Below, piece by piece: positions 38,488 to 45,602 of a stretch of 64,000 nucleotides of DNA. The position numbers were made by a program, and so were the translations under genes. Position 1 is the first letter of the stretch. Each line of letters begins with the position of its first letter. The notes below the pieces were generated by a model. That model was given only the letters and a program-made list of their open reading frames with translations. It searched no databases and was not told where the DNA came from. The DNA comes from Pseudomonas citronellolis (GTDB lineage Bacteria; Pseudomonadota; Gammaproteobacteria; Pseudomonadales; Pseudomonadaceae), in contig NZ_FOLS01000007.1 of the NCBI RefSeq assembly GCF_900112375.1, positions 2,620 through 66,619 on the forward strand, given 5' to 3'.

Positions 38488-39289
38488 GGGCAGCCTCCGG
38501 CGCAGGGTGGGAATTCGCGTGGGATCGGCTCGCCCGCCGTAGGGTTTTGAGGATCTCGACCCGCAGCGCGCCCAGTTCCTCGACCAGTTCCGCACGGGGT
38601 TGCGGCAGGTCGATGCGCCATTCGCCCAACGTCCGCGCCGGGGTGTCGCCCAGTAGCAGGATGCGTTCGGAGAGCAGCAGGGCCTCGTCGATGTCGTGGG
38701 TGATGAGCACGGCGGCGGTGCGCCGTTCGTGGATCACCTGCAGCAGCAGTTGCTGCATGTCGGCGCGGGTCACTTCGTCCAGCGCGCCGAAGGGTTCGTC
38801 CAGCAGCAGCACCTGCGGCTGGCGCGCCAGGCAGCGGGCCAGCGCGGCGCGCTGGGCCATGCCGCCGGAAAGCTGCGCCGGCAGGTAGCCGCGCGCCTGT
38901 TGCAGGCCGACCGCGGCGATCGCCTGGTCGACGCGCTGGTGCAGCGTGGCCTTGTCCAGCTTCGGCTGGCGGGCGAAGTCCAGGCCGAAGGCGACGTTCT
39001 TCTCCAGGCTCAGCCAGGGCAGCAGGCTCGGGTCCTGGAAGGCCACGGCGACGCGCGGGTGCGGGCCGTCGATGGCCTCGCCGAGCAGGCGCACGCTGCC
39101 CGCCGCCGGCTTCTGCAACCCGGCCAGCACGCGCAGCAGGCTGGACTTGCCGACGCCGCTGGGGCCGAGGATGGACACCACCTCCCCCGGCGCCAGGCTC
39201 AGTTCGAAGCCTTCCAGCACGCTGCGCCAGCCCTTGCCCTCGGGGTAGCCCAGGGCGACGCCGGCGGCCTGCAGCAGCACCTCGCTCAT
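38453..39289 (-). CDS. ABC transporter ATP-binding protein (SsuB/NrtD/TauB type)
   Basis: This 278-residue ATPase has GPSGVGKSS (Walker A), LSGGMAQRAALARCL (signature) and VLLLDEPFGALDEVTR (Walker B with the FGALD variant of nitrate/sulfonate/taurine importers), followed by LITHDIDEALLL. The C-terminal tail is longer than usual and extends over the start of the binding-protein gene. Its ATG overlaps the stop of the acyl-CoA-dehydrogenase-like gene (ATGA), so the operon is tightly coupled. Confidence 0.93.
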   Translation of the reverse strand: MSEVLLQAAGVALGYPEGKGWRSVLEGFELSLAPGEVVSILGPSGVGKSSLLRVLAGLQKPAAGSVRLLGEAIDGPHPRVAVAFQDPSLLPWLSLEKNVAFGLDFARQPKLDKATLHQRVDQAIAAVGLQQARGYLPAQLSGGMAQRAALARCLARQPQVLLLDEPFGALDEVTRADMQQLLLQVIHERRTAAVLITHDIDEALLLSERILLLGDTPARTLGEWRIDLPQPRAELVEELGALRVEILKTLRRASRSHANSHPAPEAAHVPGRSHSFST

Positions 39290-40347
39290 GCCCGCGCCTC
39301 CTGGCGCTGCAGCTCGGCGCGCAGTTGCACCAGGCTGGGCGTGACGATGGGCACGAAGGCCGACTCGCGCCAGCGCCGGGCGAAGGCCGCGCCGTGCCGG
39401 CTGAGGTAGGCCTTGCCGCCGCTGGCCTGCAGCTCCAGCTGCACCGCCGCGGCGGCGCCTTCGGCCAGGCCGATGCGGATGCGGAACAGCCGCGCCGGTT
39501 CGGCGCTGAACTCGCCGCTGGAAAGCCCCGCGCGCAGGCGCGCGACCAGGCCGTCCAGTTCGCCGCGCAGGCGTTCCTCTTCCTCGCGCAGCACCGAGCG
39601 GCTGCCGCCCAGGTGCTCGCGCACCGCTTCCAGGGCCCGGCGCGCGAGGCCGATGGTCATGGCGCACTGCAGGCCGAGGAAGGCCGGGCGCACCTGCGGC
39701 AGGTAGCGCCGGGCGTCGTCGTGCAGCAACCACTCGCGGGGCAGCGCCACGCCGTCGAAGTCCAGGGCGGCGGTGTTGCTCGACTGCAGGCCGAGCAGTT
39801 GCAGGTCGTCGGAGCGTTCCAGGCCGGCGCTGGCCGAAGGAATGGCCGCCACCAGCGGCGCCGCGCCCTCGCGCTCGATGGCCGCGGCCACCACGAAGTG
39901 GCCCTTGCGCAGGTTGGTCACCCAGGGCAGGCGGCCGTCCAGGGTCCAGCCGTCGCCGGCCGGGGTGGCCCGCACCTGCAGGCTCTCGATGCCGGAGAGG
40001 AACTTCATGGCGTTGGACAGCCCGGTGGCGCCGGCCAGGCGGCCGTCCAGCAGCTCGCCGAGCAGGCGCTCGCCCAGCGCCTGGTTGGGGCTCTGCAGCA
40101 GGTATTCGATGAAGGCGCGCTGGCCCCAGAAGACGAAGGCGGCGGTCAGCGAATGGCCGGCCACCGCGGCGATGGCCTCCACCGCATCGAGCAGGCTGCC
40201 GCCGGCGCCGCCGCGCGCCTCGGGCACGCCGATGCCGAACAGCCCGGCGCTGGCCAGTTGCGGCAGCACCGACTGCGGGTCGGCATGGCCGAGGTCGAGA
40301 GCCTCGGCCTGGGCGTCGAGCCAGTGGCTCAGGGTCGGATCGAGCAT
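39286..40347 (-). CDS. Acyl-CoA dehydrogenase-like flavoprotein
   Basis: This 353-residue flavoprotein has acyl-CoA dehydrogenase architecture: an N-terminal helical domain (GLFGIGVPEARGGAGGS), a middle beta domain (TGLSNAMKF, LQLLGLQSSNTAALDFDGV) and a C-terminal helical bundle. The usual catalytic base and CoA signature are not obvious. Relatives next to sulfonate-type transporters (SfnB, SfnC, DszC group) act as flavin-dependent oxygenases or dehydrogenases in organosulfur use. That role is an inference from the operon. An AGGAG site precedes the ATG. It is shorter than standard acyl-CoA dehydrogenases of about 380 residues. Confidence 0.82.
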   Translation of the reverse strand: MLDPTLSHWLDAQAEALDLGHADPQSVLPQLASAGLFGIGVPEARGGAGGSLLDAVEAIAAVAGHSLTAAFVFWGQRAFIEYLLQSPNQALGERLLGELLDGRLAGATGLSNAMKFLSGIESLQVRATPAGDGWTLDGRLPWVTNLRKGHFVVAAAIEREGAAPLVAAIPSASAGLERSDDLQLLGLQSSNTAALDFDGVALPREWLLHDDARRYLPQVRPAFLGLQCAMTIGLARRALEAVREHLGGSRSVLREEEERLRGELDGLVARLRAGLSSGEFSAEPARLFRIRIGLAEGAAAAVQLELQASGGKAYLSRHGAAFARRWRESAFVPIVTPSLVQLRAELQRQEARA

Positions 40348-40401
40348 GGTCGCTCTCCTTTTGGCGGGCAGCCGCGGGGCAGCCACCCGGTCATGCGCAA
40401 C

Positions 40402-40956
40402 TCAGGCCTTTTCCCAGCGGTACTTGCCCAGCTCGGGGTTGAGCGGCGTTTGCGCCAGCACGTTGGCGAAGTTGCAGAGGGTCGCCAGGCTGATGCCCAG
40501 CAGCACTTCCAGGGCATTGCCGTCGCTGAAGCCGGCGGCGCGGAAGGCCGCGAGCCCCGCGTCGCTGACCGCGCCGCGGCTGGCGATGGCCTCGCGGGCG
40601 AAGGCGGCCAGGGCTTCCAGGCGCGGCTCCGGCAGTTCGCGTTGTTCGCGCAGGGCGGCTATCACTTCCTCAGGGAGCTTGGCCTTGTTGGCCGCCACCG
40701 CGGTGTGCCCGGCCACGCAGAAGTCGCAGCCGTGGGTGGTGGCGGCGATCAGCTGGACCACCTCGCGCTCGGCCAGGCCCAGCTCGGCCTTGCCGTTGAG
40801 GCCGGAGACGGTGACGTAGGTCTCCAGCGCGGCCGGGGCGTTGGCCAGCACGCCGAGCAGGTTGGGAATGAAGCCGGAGTTCTTCAGCGCGTTCTGCAGG
40901 AACGGCTTTGCCGCTTCCGGGGCGCTGTCGAGGGTCTGGATGGGCAGGCGGGACAT
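40402..40956 (-). CDS. AhpD-like / carboxymuconolactone decarboxylase family protein
   Basis: This 184-residue helical protein belongs to the CMD/AhpD superfamily. It carries the redox motif HGCDFCVAGH (Cys-x-x-Cys with flanking His) and an upstream Glu in LAEREVVQLIAA, the proton-relay set of AhpD-like alkylhydroperoxidases. It is probably a peroxidase or peroxide-related protein, not a carboxymuconolactone decarboxylase. It leads the operon with the flavoprotein and ABC importer and is divergent from the AraC-type regulator at 41062, which likely controls it. Confidence 0.9.
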   Translation of the reverse strand: MSRLPIQTLDSAPEAAKPFLQNALKNSGFIPNLLGVLANAPAALETYVTVSGLNGKAELGLAEREVVQLIAATTHGCDFCVAGHTAVAANKAKLPEEVIAALREQRELPEPRLEALAAFAREAIASRGAVSDAGLAAFRAAGFSDGNALEVLLGISLATLCNFANVLAQTPLNPELGKYRWEKA

Positions 40957-41061
40957 GGGTTCGACTCCGTGTGCGGTAGGTGTCGAAAAAGTCTGTTGGT
41001 AATAAGAAAACCGTTCAATATTCTAAAGTCGCTATCACTTGCTCCTGAGTCTTTTCATTAG

Positions 41062-41979
41062 ATGATTTCGTCGAGCCCCCTTGTCGATTGGTTATTAGAC
41101 AGCCTGGAGCTGGACGCCAGCCTGTTCCACGTGGGCCGCTACTGCGGCGGCTGGCACGCCTCCACCCAGGGCCTGGCCCGGGCCAGCTTCCACCTGGTGG
41201 TGCAGGGCCATTGCTGGCTGCACCTAGAGGGCGAGGCGCCGGTGCGCCTGGAGGGCGGCGACGCCGTGTTCCTGCTGCGCGACCAGCCCTACCGGCTGTC
41301 CGACGCTGCCAGCGCCGAGGCCGCCGCCTGCCAGCCGCGCCAGGCCATGAGCGCCCTGGAGCTGCAGGCCGAGGACGGCGTCGGTCTGGTCTGCGGCTTC
41401 TTCCACTTCCACTCCGGGCTCTCGGCGCTGATCATCGAGGCGCTGCCCGCCTATCTGGTGCTGCGCGCCGAGGAACCCTCGCAACGCGCCGCGCGCAGCC
41501 TGTTCGAACTGATCCTGGAGGAATGCGCGCGCCAGCCGGCGCCCTCGCAGCAGTTGCTGGAACGCCTGAGCCACCTGCTGTTCCTCTACGTGCTGCGCCA
41601 GCAGGTGCTGGACAACCCCGGCCTCGGCGGTCTGGTGGCCCTGGCCCGGCAGCCGCAGTTCGCCGGTCTGCTGGAACGCATGATCGAGCAGCCGCAGCTG
41701 CCCTGGACGCTGGAGGACATGGCGGCCTGCGCCGGGCTGTCGCGCTCGGCCTTCTTCAAGCGCTTCAACGAAACCTGCGGGCAGTCCCCCGGCCAGGTGC
41801 TGCTGGCCTTGCGCATGGGCCAGGCCTGCCGCCTGCTCAAGGCCGACCAGAGCGTGGCCGAGGTGGCCGCGGCGGTCGGCTACCAGTCGGTGGCGGCCTT
41901 CACCCGCGCCTTCCACAAGAGCACCGGGCAGCAGCCGGGGGCGTACCGGCGCGGCCGCGATCAGGACAGCCGGCGCTGA
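41062..41979 (+). CDS. AraC-family regulator with cupin_6 domain
   Basis: This 305-residue regulator has an N-terminal cupin-like sensor of the cupin_6 type (FHLVVQGHCWLHLEGEAPVRL, GGDAVFLL) and a C-terminal AraC double helix-turn-helix (WTLEDMAACAGLSRSAFFKRF and VAEVAAAVGYQSVAAFTRAF, each read in parts). It diverges from the AhpD-like gene across 105 AT-richer bases and probably activates that operon. No Shine-Dalgarno site is evident. Its 3' end overlaps the convergent pchA by 19 bases; there is no reason to link it to siderophore control, since pchR is present at the other end. Confidence 0.9.
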   Translation: MISSSPLVDWLLDSLELDASLFHVGRYCGGWHASTQGLARASFHLVVQGHCWLHLEGEAPVRLEGGDAVFLLRDQPYRLSDAASAEAAACQPRQAMSALELQAEDGVGLVCGFFHFHSGLSALIIEALPAYLVLRAEEPSQRAARSLFELILEECARQPAPSQQLLERLSHLLFLYVLRQQVLDNPGLGGLVALARQPQFAGLLERMIEQPQLPWTLEDMAACAGLSRSAFFKRFNETCGQSPGQVLLALRMGQACRLLKADQSVAEVAAAVGYQSVAAFTRAFHKSTGQQPGAYRRGRDQDSRR

Positions 41980-43376
41980 GGCACCTGCGCCAGCGGCGCC
42001 AGGGCATCCTGCATAGTGCGCAACTTCAGGCAGGTTTCCCGGTACTCGGCCTGCGGCTCGGAGGCCGCGACTATTCCGCAGCCGGCGAACAGGTGCGCCG
42101 TGTCGCCGCGCACCAGGGCCGAGCGCAGCGCCACGCAGAATTCGGCGTCACCCGCGGCATCCAGCCAGCCCACCGGCGCGGCGTACCAGCCGCGCTCCAT
42201 GCCCTCGTGGCGGCGGATGTGTTCCAGCGCCGCCTCCCGCGGCAGGCCGCCCACCGCCGGCGTGGGGTGCAGGGCGGCGACCAGGTCGAGGACGTCCACG
42301 CCTGGGCGCAGCCGCCCACGCACCGGCGTCAGCAGGTGCTGCACCCGCGCCAGGCGGTGCAGGCGCGGCTGCGCCTCGATGTGCAGGCGCTCGCAATAGG
42401 GCGACAGCGCCTCGCGCAGGCATTCGACCACCAGCGCATGTTCGTGGCGGTCCTTGGCGCTGTTGAGCAACGCGGCGCCCAGGCGGGTGTCCTCCTGGGG
42501 CGTGGCGCCACGCGCCAGGGTGCCGGCCAGGGCCACGGTGTCCAGCTCGCCCGCGGCGACTCGCAGCAGGCGCTCCGGGGTCGCCCCGAGGAAACAGCTG
42601 CCGCCACGGTCGAAGGCGAACAGGCAGGCCGAAGGGCCGGCCTGGGCCAGGCGCTCCAGGACCTGCCCGCAGGGGAAGCCGCCCGCCGCGTGCAGACGCA
42701 CTTCGCGGGCCAGCACCACCTTGCGCAGCTCGCCCTGGACGATGCGCGCCACCGCCGCCGCCACCCGCGCCTGCCAGTCCCCGGCGTCCAGCGCCTCGCT
42801 CGACTCAGCCTCCTCCAACGCTGCCGGGCAGCGCGGGCGGTGGAGGTAGCGCGCCAGCAAGGTGCTCCAGTCGGCGCGCAGCTCACGGACGGCGGCGTCG
42901 ACGTCGGCGCCCGGCTCCAGCCAGCGGCTGAACGCCAGGAAAGAGCGTCCGGCCCGGCGCAGGTAGAGGATGCGCGGCAGCACCAGCGAGGTGCTGGCGA
43001 AGGCGCGCCAGTGCGGCGCAGCCGGCGCCCGGGCGTCGAAGGCGAAGCCGCCGCACAGGCGCGGCGGGCAGGCGCCGCGCCAGCTCGCGCGCGCCAGCAG
43101 CTCGCGCCAGGCCTCGGCGCTGGCGGCGAAGCGCCCGGCCGGCGGCGGGCTGATCTCCTGGGTGCAACCGAAGCCGGCCATCGCCTCGGCGCCCTCCCCG
43201 ACCCGCCACAGCAGGCTCTGGCCGAACACCTGGCGGTTGGCGGCGAACAGCCGGACGGGGTCGAGTTCCGCGCAGGCCGTGCTGCTCACCGCCAGCACCG
43301 GGCGGCCCTGTTCGCGGGCCTGGCTCGCGGCCGCGCTGAAGCTCGCCCGCAGTTCGTCGAAGGGCTCCGTGCTCAT
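41961..43376 (-). CDS. pchA: Isochorismate synthase
   Basis: PchA converts chorismate to isochorismate, the first step to salicylate. The 471-residue chorismate-binding protein has LRKVVLAREV, the conserved FLGATPERLL and VALAGTLARGATPQED, then LHPTPAVGGLPREAALEHIRRHE and GWYAAPVGWLDAAGDAEFCVALRSAL, with the Mg-binding glutamates of the family. The ATG overlaps the pchB stop (ATGA). It is the last gene of the pchDHIEFKCBA operon. An in-frame extension upstream across pchB has no family similarity. Confidence 0.95.
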   Translation of the reverse strand: MSTEPFDELRASFSAAASQAREQGRPVLAVSSTACAELDPVRLFAANRQVFGQSLLWRVGEGAEAMAGFGCTQEISPPPAGRFAASAEAWRELLARASWRGACPPRLCGGFAFDARAPAAPHWRAFASTSLVLPRILYLRRAGRSFLAFSRWLEPGADVDAAVRELRADWSTLLARYLHRPRCPAALEEAESSEALDAGDWQARVAAAVARIVQGELRKVVLAREVRLHAAGGFPCGQVLERLAQAGPSACLFAFDRGGSCFLGATPERLLRVAAGELDTVALAGTLARGATPQEDTRLGAALLNSAKDRHEHALVVECLREALSPYCERLHIEAQPRLHRLARVQHLLTPVRGRLRPGVDVLDLVAALHPTPAVGGLPREAALEHIRRHEGMERGWYAAPVGWLDAAGDAEFCVALRSALVRGDTAHLFAGCGIVAASEPQAEYRETCLKLRTMQDALAPLAQVPQRRLS

Positions 43377-43693
43377 GCCTGCCCGCCCTCCTGCTGCCCG
43401 TGCCGATGGCGCCAGTGGCGCACCTGCTGGTCGATGTTCCACTGGATGATCTGCGCATACAGCGGGCCGATGAACGCCGGGTCCAGCCCGGCGGCGCTGG
43501 CCCAGGCGCGGCGCTCGGGCAGCATCGCGGCGACCCGCTGCGGCGCGGCGATGCTCGCCTCGTCCGGCTTGAAGCGGGCCGCCGCCTTGACGTAGGCCAG
43601 GCGCCGCCCGAGGGCGGCGATGATCTCGCGGTCGAGGTTGTCGATGCCCAGGCGCACATCGTCGAGGCTGCCGCATTGTTCCGGGGTTTTCAT
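43373..43693 (-). CDS. pchB: Isochorismate-pyruvate lyase
   Basis: PchB removes pyruvate from isochorismate to give salicylate. The 106-residue protein is an all-helical AroQ-type chorismate mutase homologue. It aligns with P. aeruginosa PchB through LGRRLAYVKAAARFKPDEA and RVAAMLPERRAWA, which contain the active-site Arg and the Lys of the mobile loop. An AAGGAG site precedes the ATG. It lies 23 bases after pchC and overlaps pchA. Confidence 0.95.
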   Translation of the reverse strand: MKTPEQCGSLDDVRLGIDNLDREIIAALGRRLAYVKAAARFKPDEASIAAPQRVAAMLPERRAWASAAGLDPAFIGPLYAQIIQWNIDQQVRHWRHRHGQQEGGQA

Positions 43694-43716
43694 TGCGTTC
43701 GCTCCTTGCGAGGGTC

Positions 43717-44490
43717 TCAGGGCCACAGTTGCCAGGCCGGCTCGCGGTAACTGGCGAGCCAGCCGCCGAGGTGGTCGAGCACGGCGCGGCGCTGGGCGCG
43801 CAGGTAGAAATGGCCGCCGGCGAAATGCCGCACATCCAGCCCACAGCGGCTGGCGGCGGCCCAGGCCAGGGCCTCGTCATCGTTCACTTCGTCGTCGTCC
43901 TCCCCCAGCAGCAGCGAGACAGGGCAATCCAGCGGCTCGACGCGCTCGCGCCGGTAGCGCTCGATCAGCCGGTAGTCCGCCCGCAATGCCGGCAGGAACA
44001 GCTCGCGCACGGCCGGCTCGTCCAGTGCCCAGGGCAGGCCGTCGGACTGCCGGCGCACGTCCGCCAGCAGCGCCGCGTCCGCCTGCCGGTGCAGGCTGCC
44101 GCCACGCTGGCGATGGGGCGGCGGGTGCGCGGAGACGAACAGGTGCAGGGGCGCCCGCCCGCGCCCCTGCAGGGCCAGGGCGACCTCGTAGGCCACGGCC
44201 GCCCCCATGCTGTGGCCGAACAGCGCCAGCGGGCGCTCGTCGAGGCCGGCGCAGGCTTCGGCGATGCAGGCGGCCATGGCCTCCAGGCTGGCCGCCGGCG
44301 CCTCGCCGTGGCGCTCTTCCCGCCCCGGGTACTGGACGGCCAGCAGTTCCACGTCCGGCTCCAGGTGCTTGCGCCAGTCGCGGAAGAAGCTCGCGCTGCC
44401 GCCGGCATGGGGCAGGCACAGCAGGCGGAAGCCGGGGCTCGGCAATCCGGAAAAGCGGCGCAGCCAGGGACTTTCCGGCATCCCTCTCAC
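43717..44490 (-). CDS. pchC: Type II thioesterase of the siderophore NRPS
   Basis: PchC is an editing thioesterase that removes wrong acyl groups from the carrier domains. The 257-residue alpha/beta hydrolase has the opening LLCLPHAGGSASFFRDW typical of type II thioesterases, the nucleophile Ser94 in GHSMG and the catalytic His227 in GGHFYL. Its ATG at 44490 overlaps the pchK stop; an ATG three codons later is possible. Position between pchK and pchB matches the enantio-pyochelin gene order. Confidence 0.94.
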   Translation of the reverse strand: MRGMPESPWLRRFSGLPSPGFRLLCLPHAGGSASFFRDWRKHLEPDVELLAVQYPGREERHGEAPAASLEAMAACIAEACAGLDERPLALFGHSMGAAVAYEVALALQGRGRAPLHLFVSAHPPPHRQRGGSLHRQADAALLADVRRQSDGLPWALDEPAVRELFLPALRADYRLIERYRRERVEPLDCPVSLLLGEDDDEVNDDEALAWAAASRCGLDVRHFAGGHFYLRAQRRAVLDHLGGWLASYREPAWQLWP

Positions 44491-45602
44491 AATGCGCCCT
44501 CCACTGCCTGGCCGCGCTCCGCGGCGGCCTCGCCCAGGCCCAGGCGCAGCTCGGGCAGCCAGGCCTGCAAGCGCTCCAGGCAGCTACTTGGCGGCAATAC
44601 CTCGGCGGCGAAATGCAGCCCGGGAGGCAATCGCTCCAGGCACTCCACGGCGAAGGCCGCCATGGCCGCCGTCAGGCGCGAGCCGTCGCCAGCGCGCAAC
44701 CAGGCGCTGCGCTGCACCTCGCGCCCGCCGCTGCAGCAGCTCAGCTCCACGGCCAGCAACTGGTAGGGCGTGCGCCCGGCGGCGTCCAGGCGGCTGGCGG
44801 CGACCAGTTCGGCAACCCTCCCGGCCCTGTCGCTTTCCGCCGCTCCGCGCCCCTGGATGCGCCGCAGGCAGGCCAGCAACTGGCCGTCCTCGAACAGATT
44901 GAAGGCACTGCCGCGGGCCACGCCCAGCGAGGCGAACAGCCGCTGCCCCTCCGCGCCCAGGTAGGCCGTGGCCAGCAAGTCGCGGTTGCCGCTCCATGGG
45001 CGCCGCAACGCCTCGACGGGCGCACCGCTCCAGGCCACTGCGCGCCCGTCGCACCAGGCCTGGCGGGCCCGCCCGAAACCGTAGGCCGGGTCGAGGCTGA
45101 GCAGGAAGTCCTCGGCGGCGCTGGCGGAAAGCACCCCCAGGCCGCCGGCGTAGCAGCGCATCTCGTCGATGCGTTGCAGGCCGGCGGCCAGGTAGCGCGG
45201 CAGCAGCCCGGACAGCCCCGGCAACATGCCGGCCGAGAGCAGCGCGCGACGGCCCGCGGGCACCTGGCCTTCGAGGCGCTGCCAGAGCAGGTCGTCGCCG
45301 CCGACGTCCAGGTAGTCGGCGCCTGCCGCCAGGGCCGCCCGCGCCACGCGGTCGAGCACCCGGTAGCTGGGGCCGGCGCAGTTGACCACCAGGCGGCAGC
45401 CGGCGACGAAACCGCGCAGCGCGCCTTCGTCGTTCAGGTCCAGGGGCTGCGCCTGCACGGCCCCTGGTTCCCCGGCCAGGCGCTGCAATGCCTGCGGGTC
45501 GCGCCCGCCGATGCGCAGCCGGTGGCCCGGCCGCAACAGCCGGACGACCTCGCGACCAACGCTGCCGCTGGCGCCCAGCAGGCCTATGGGTGCGTCATTC
45601 AT
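44487..45602 (-). CDS. pchK: PchK-type thiazolinyl reductase (saccharopine dehydrogenase-like)
   Basis: This 371-residue NAD(P)-binding protein has the Rossmann start IGLLGASGSVGREVVRLL and a saccharopine-dehydrogenase-like fold (LVVNCAGPSYRVLDRVARAAL, AGADYLDVGGDD). In enantio-pyochelin biosynthesis PchK reduces the second thiazoline to thiazolidine. P. aeruginosa uses the unrelated PchG at this step. No PchG-like gene lies in the cluster. Both ends overlap neighbours by four bases (ATGA), showing tight translational coupling with pchF and pchC. Confidence 0.9.
   Translation of the reverse strand: MNDAPIGLLGASGSVGREVVRLLRPGHRLRIGGRDPQALQRLAGEPGAVQAQPLDLNDEGALRGFVAGCRLVVNCAGPSYRVLDRVARAALAAGADYLDVGGDDLLWQRLEGQVPAGRRALLSAGMLPGLSGLLPRYLAAGLQRIDEMRCYAGGLGVLSASAAEDFLLSLDPAYGFGRARQAWCDGRAVAWSGAPVEALRRPWSGNRDLLATAYLGAEGQRLFASLGVARGSAFNLFEDGQLLACLRRIQGRGAAESDRAGRVAELVAASRLDAAGRTPYQLLAVELSCCSGGREVQRSAWLRAGDGSRLTAAMAAFAVECLERLPPGLHFAAEVLPPSSCLERLQAWLPELRLGLGEAAAERGQAVEGAL

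Noticed and set aside
40402-40956. Carboxymuconolactone decarboxylase in beta-ketoadipate metabolism
   Set aside because: It has the Cys-x-x-Cys redox motif of AhpD-like proteins and no aromatic-degradation genes lie nearby.
41062-41979. The AraC gene next to pchA as a siderophore regulator
   Set aside because: It is convergent to pchA and divergent from the AhpD-like operon with a cupin_6 sensor; a PchR-like gene sits at the other end of the cluster.
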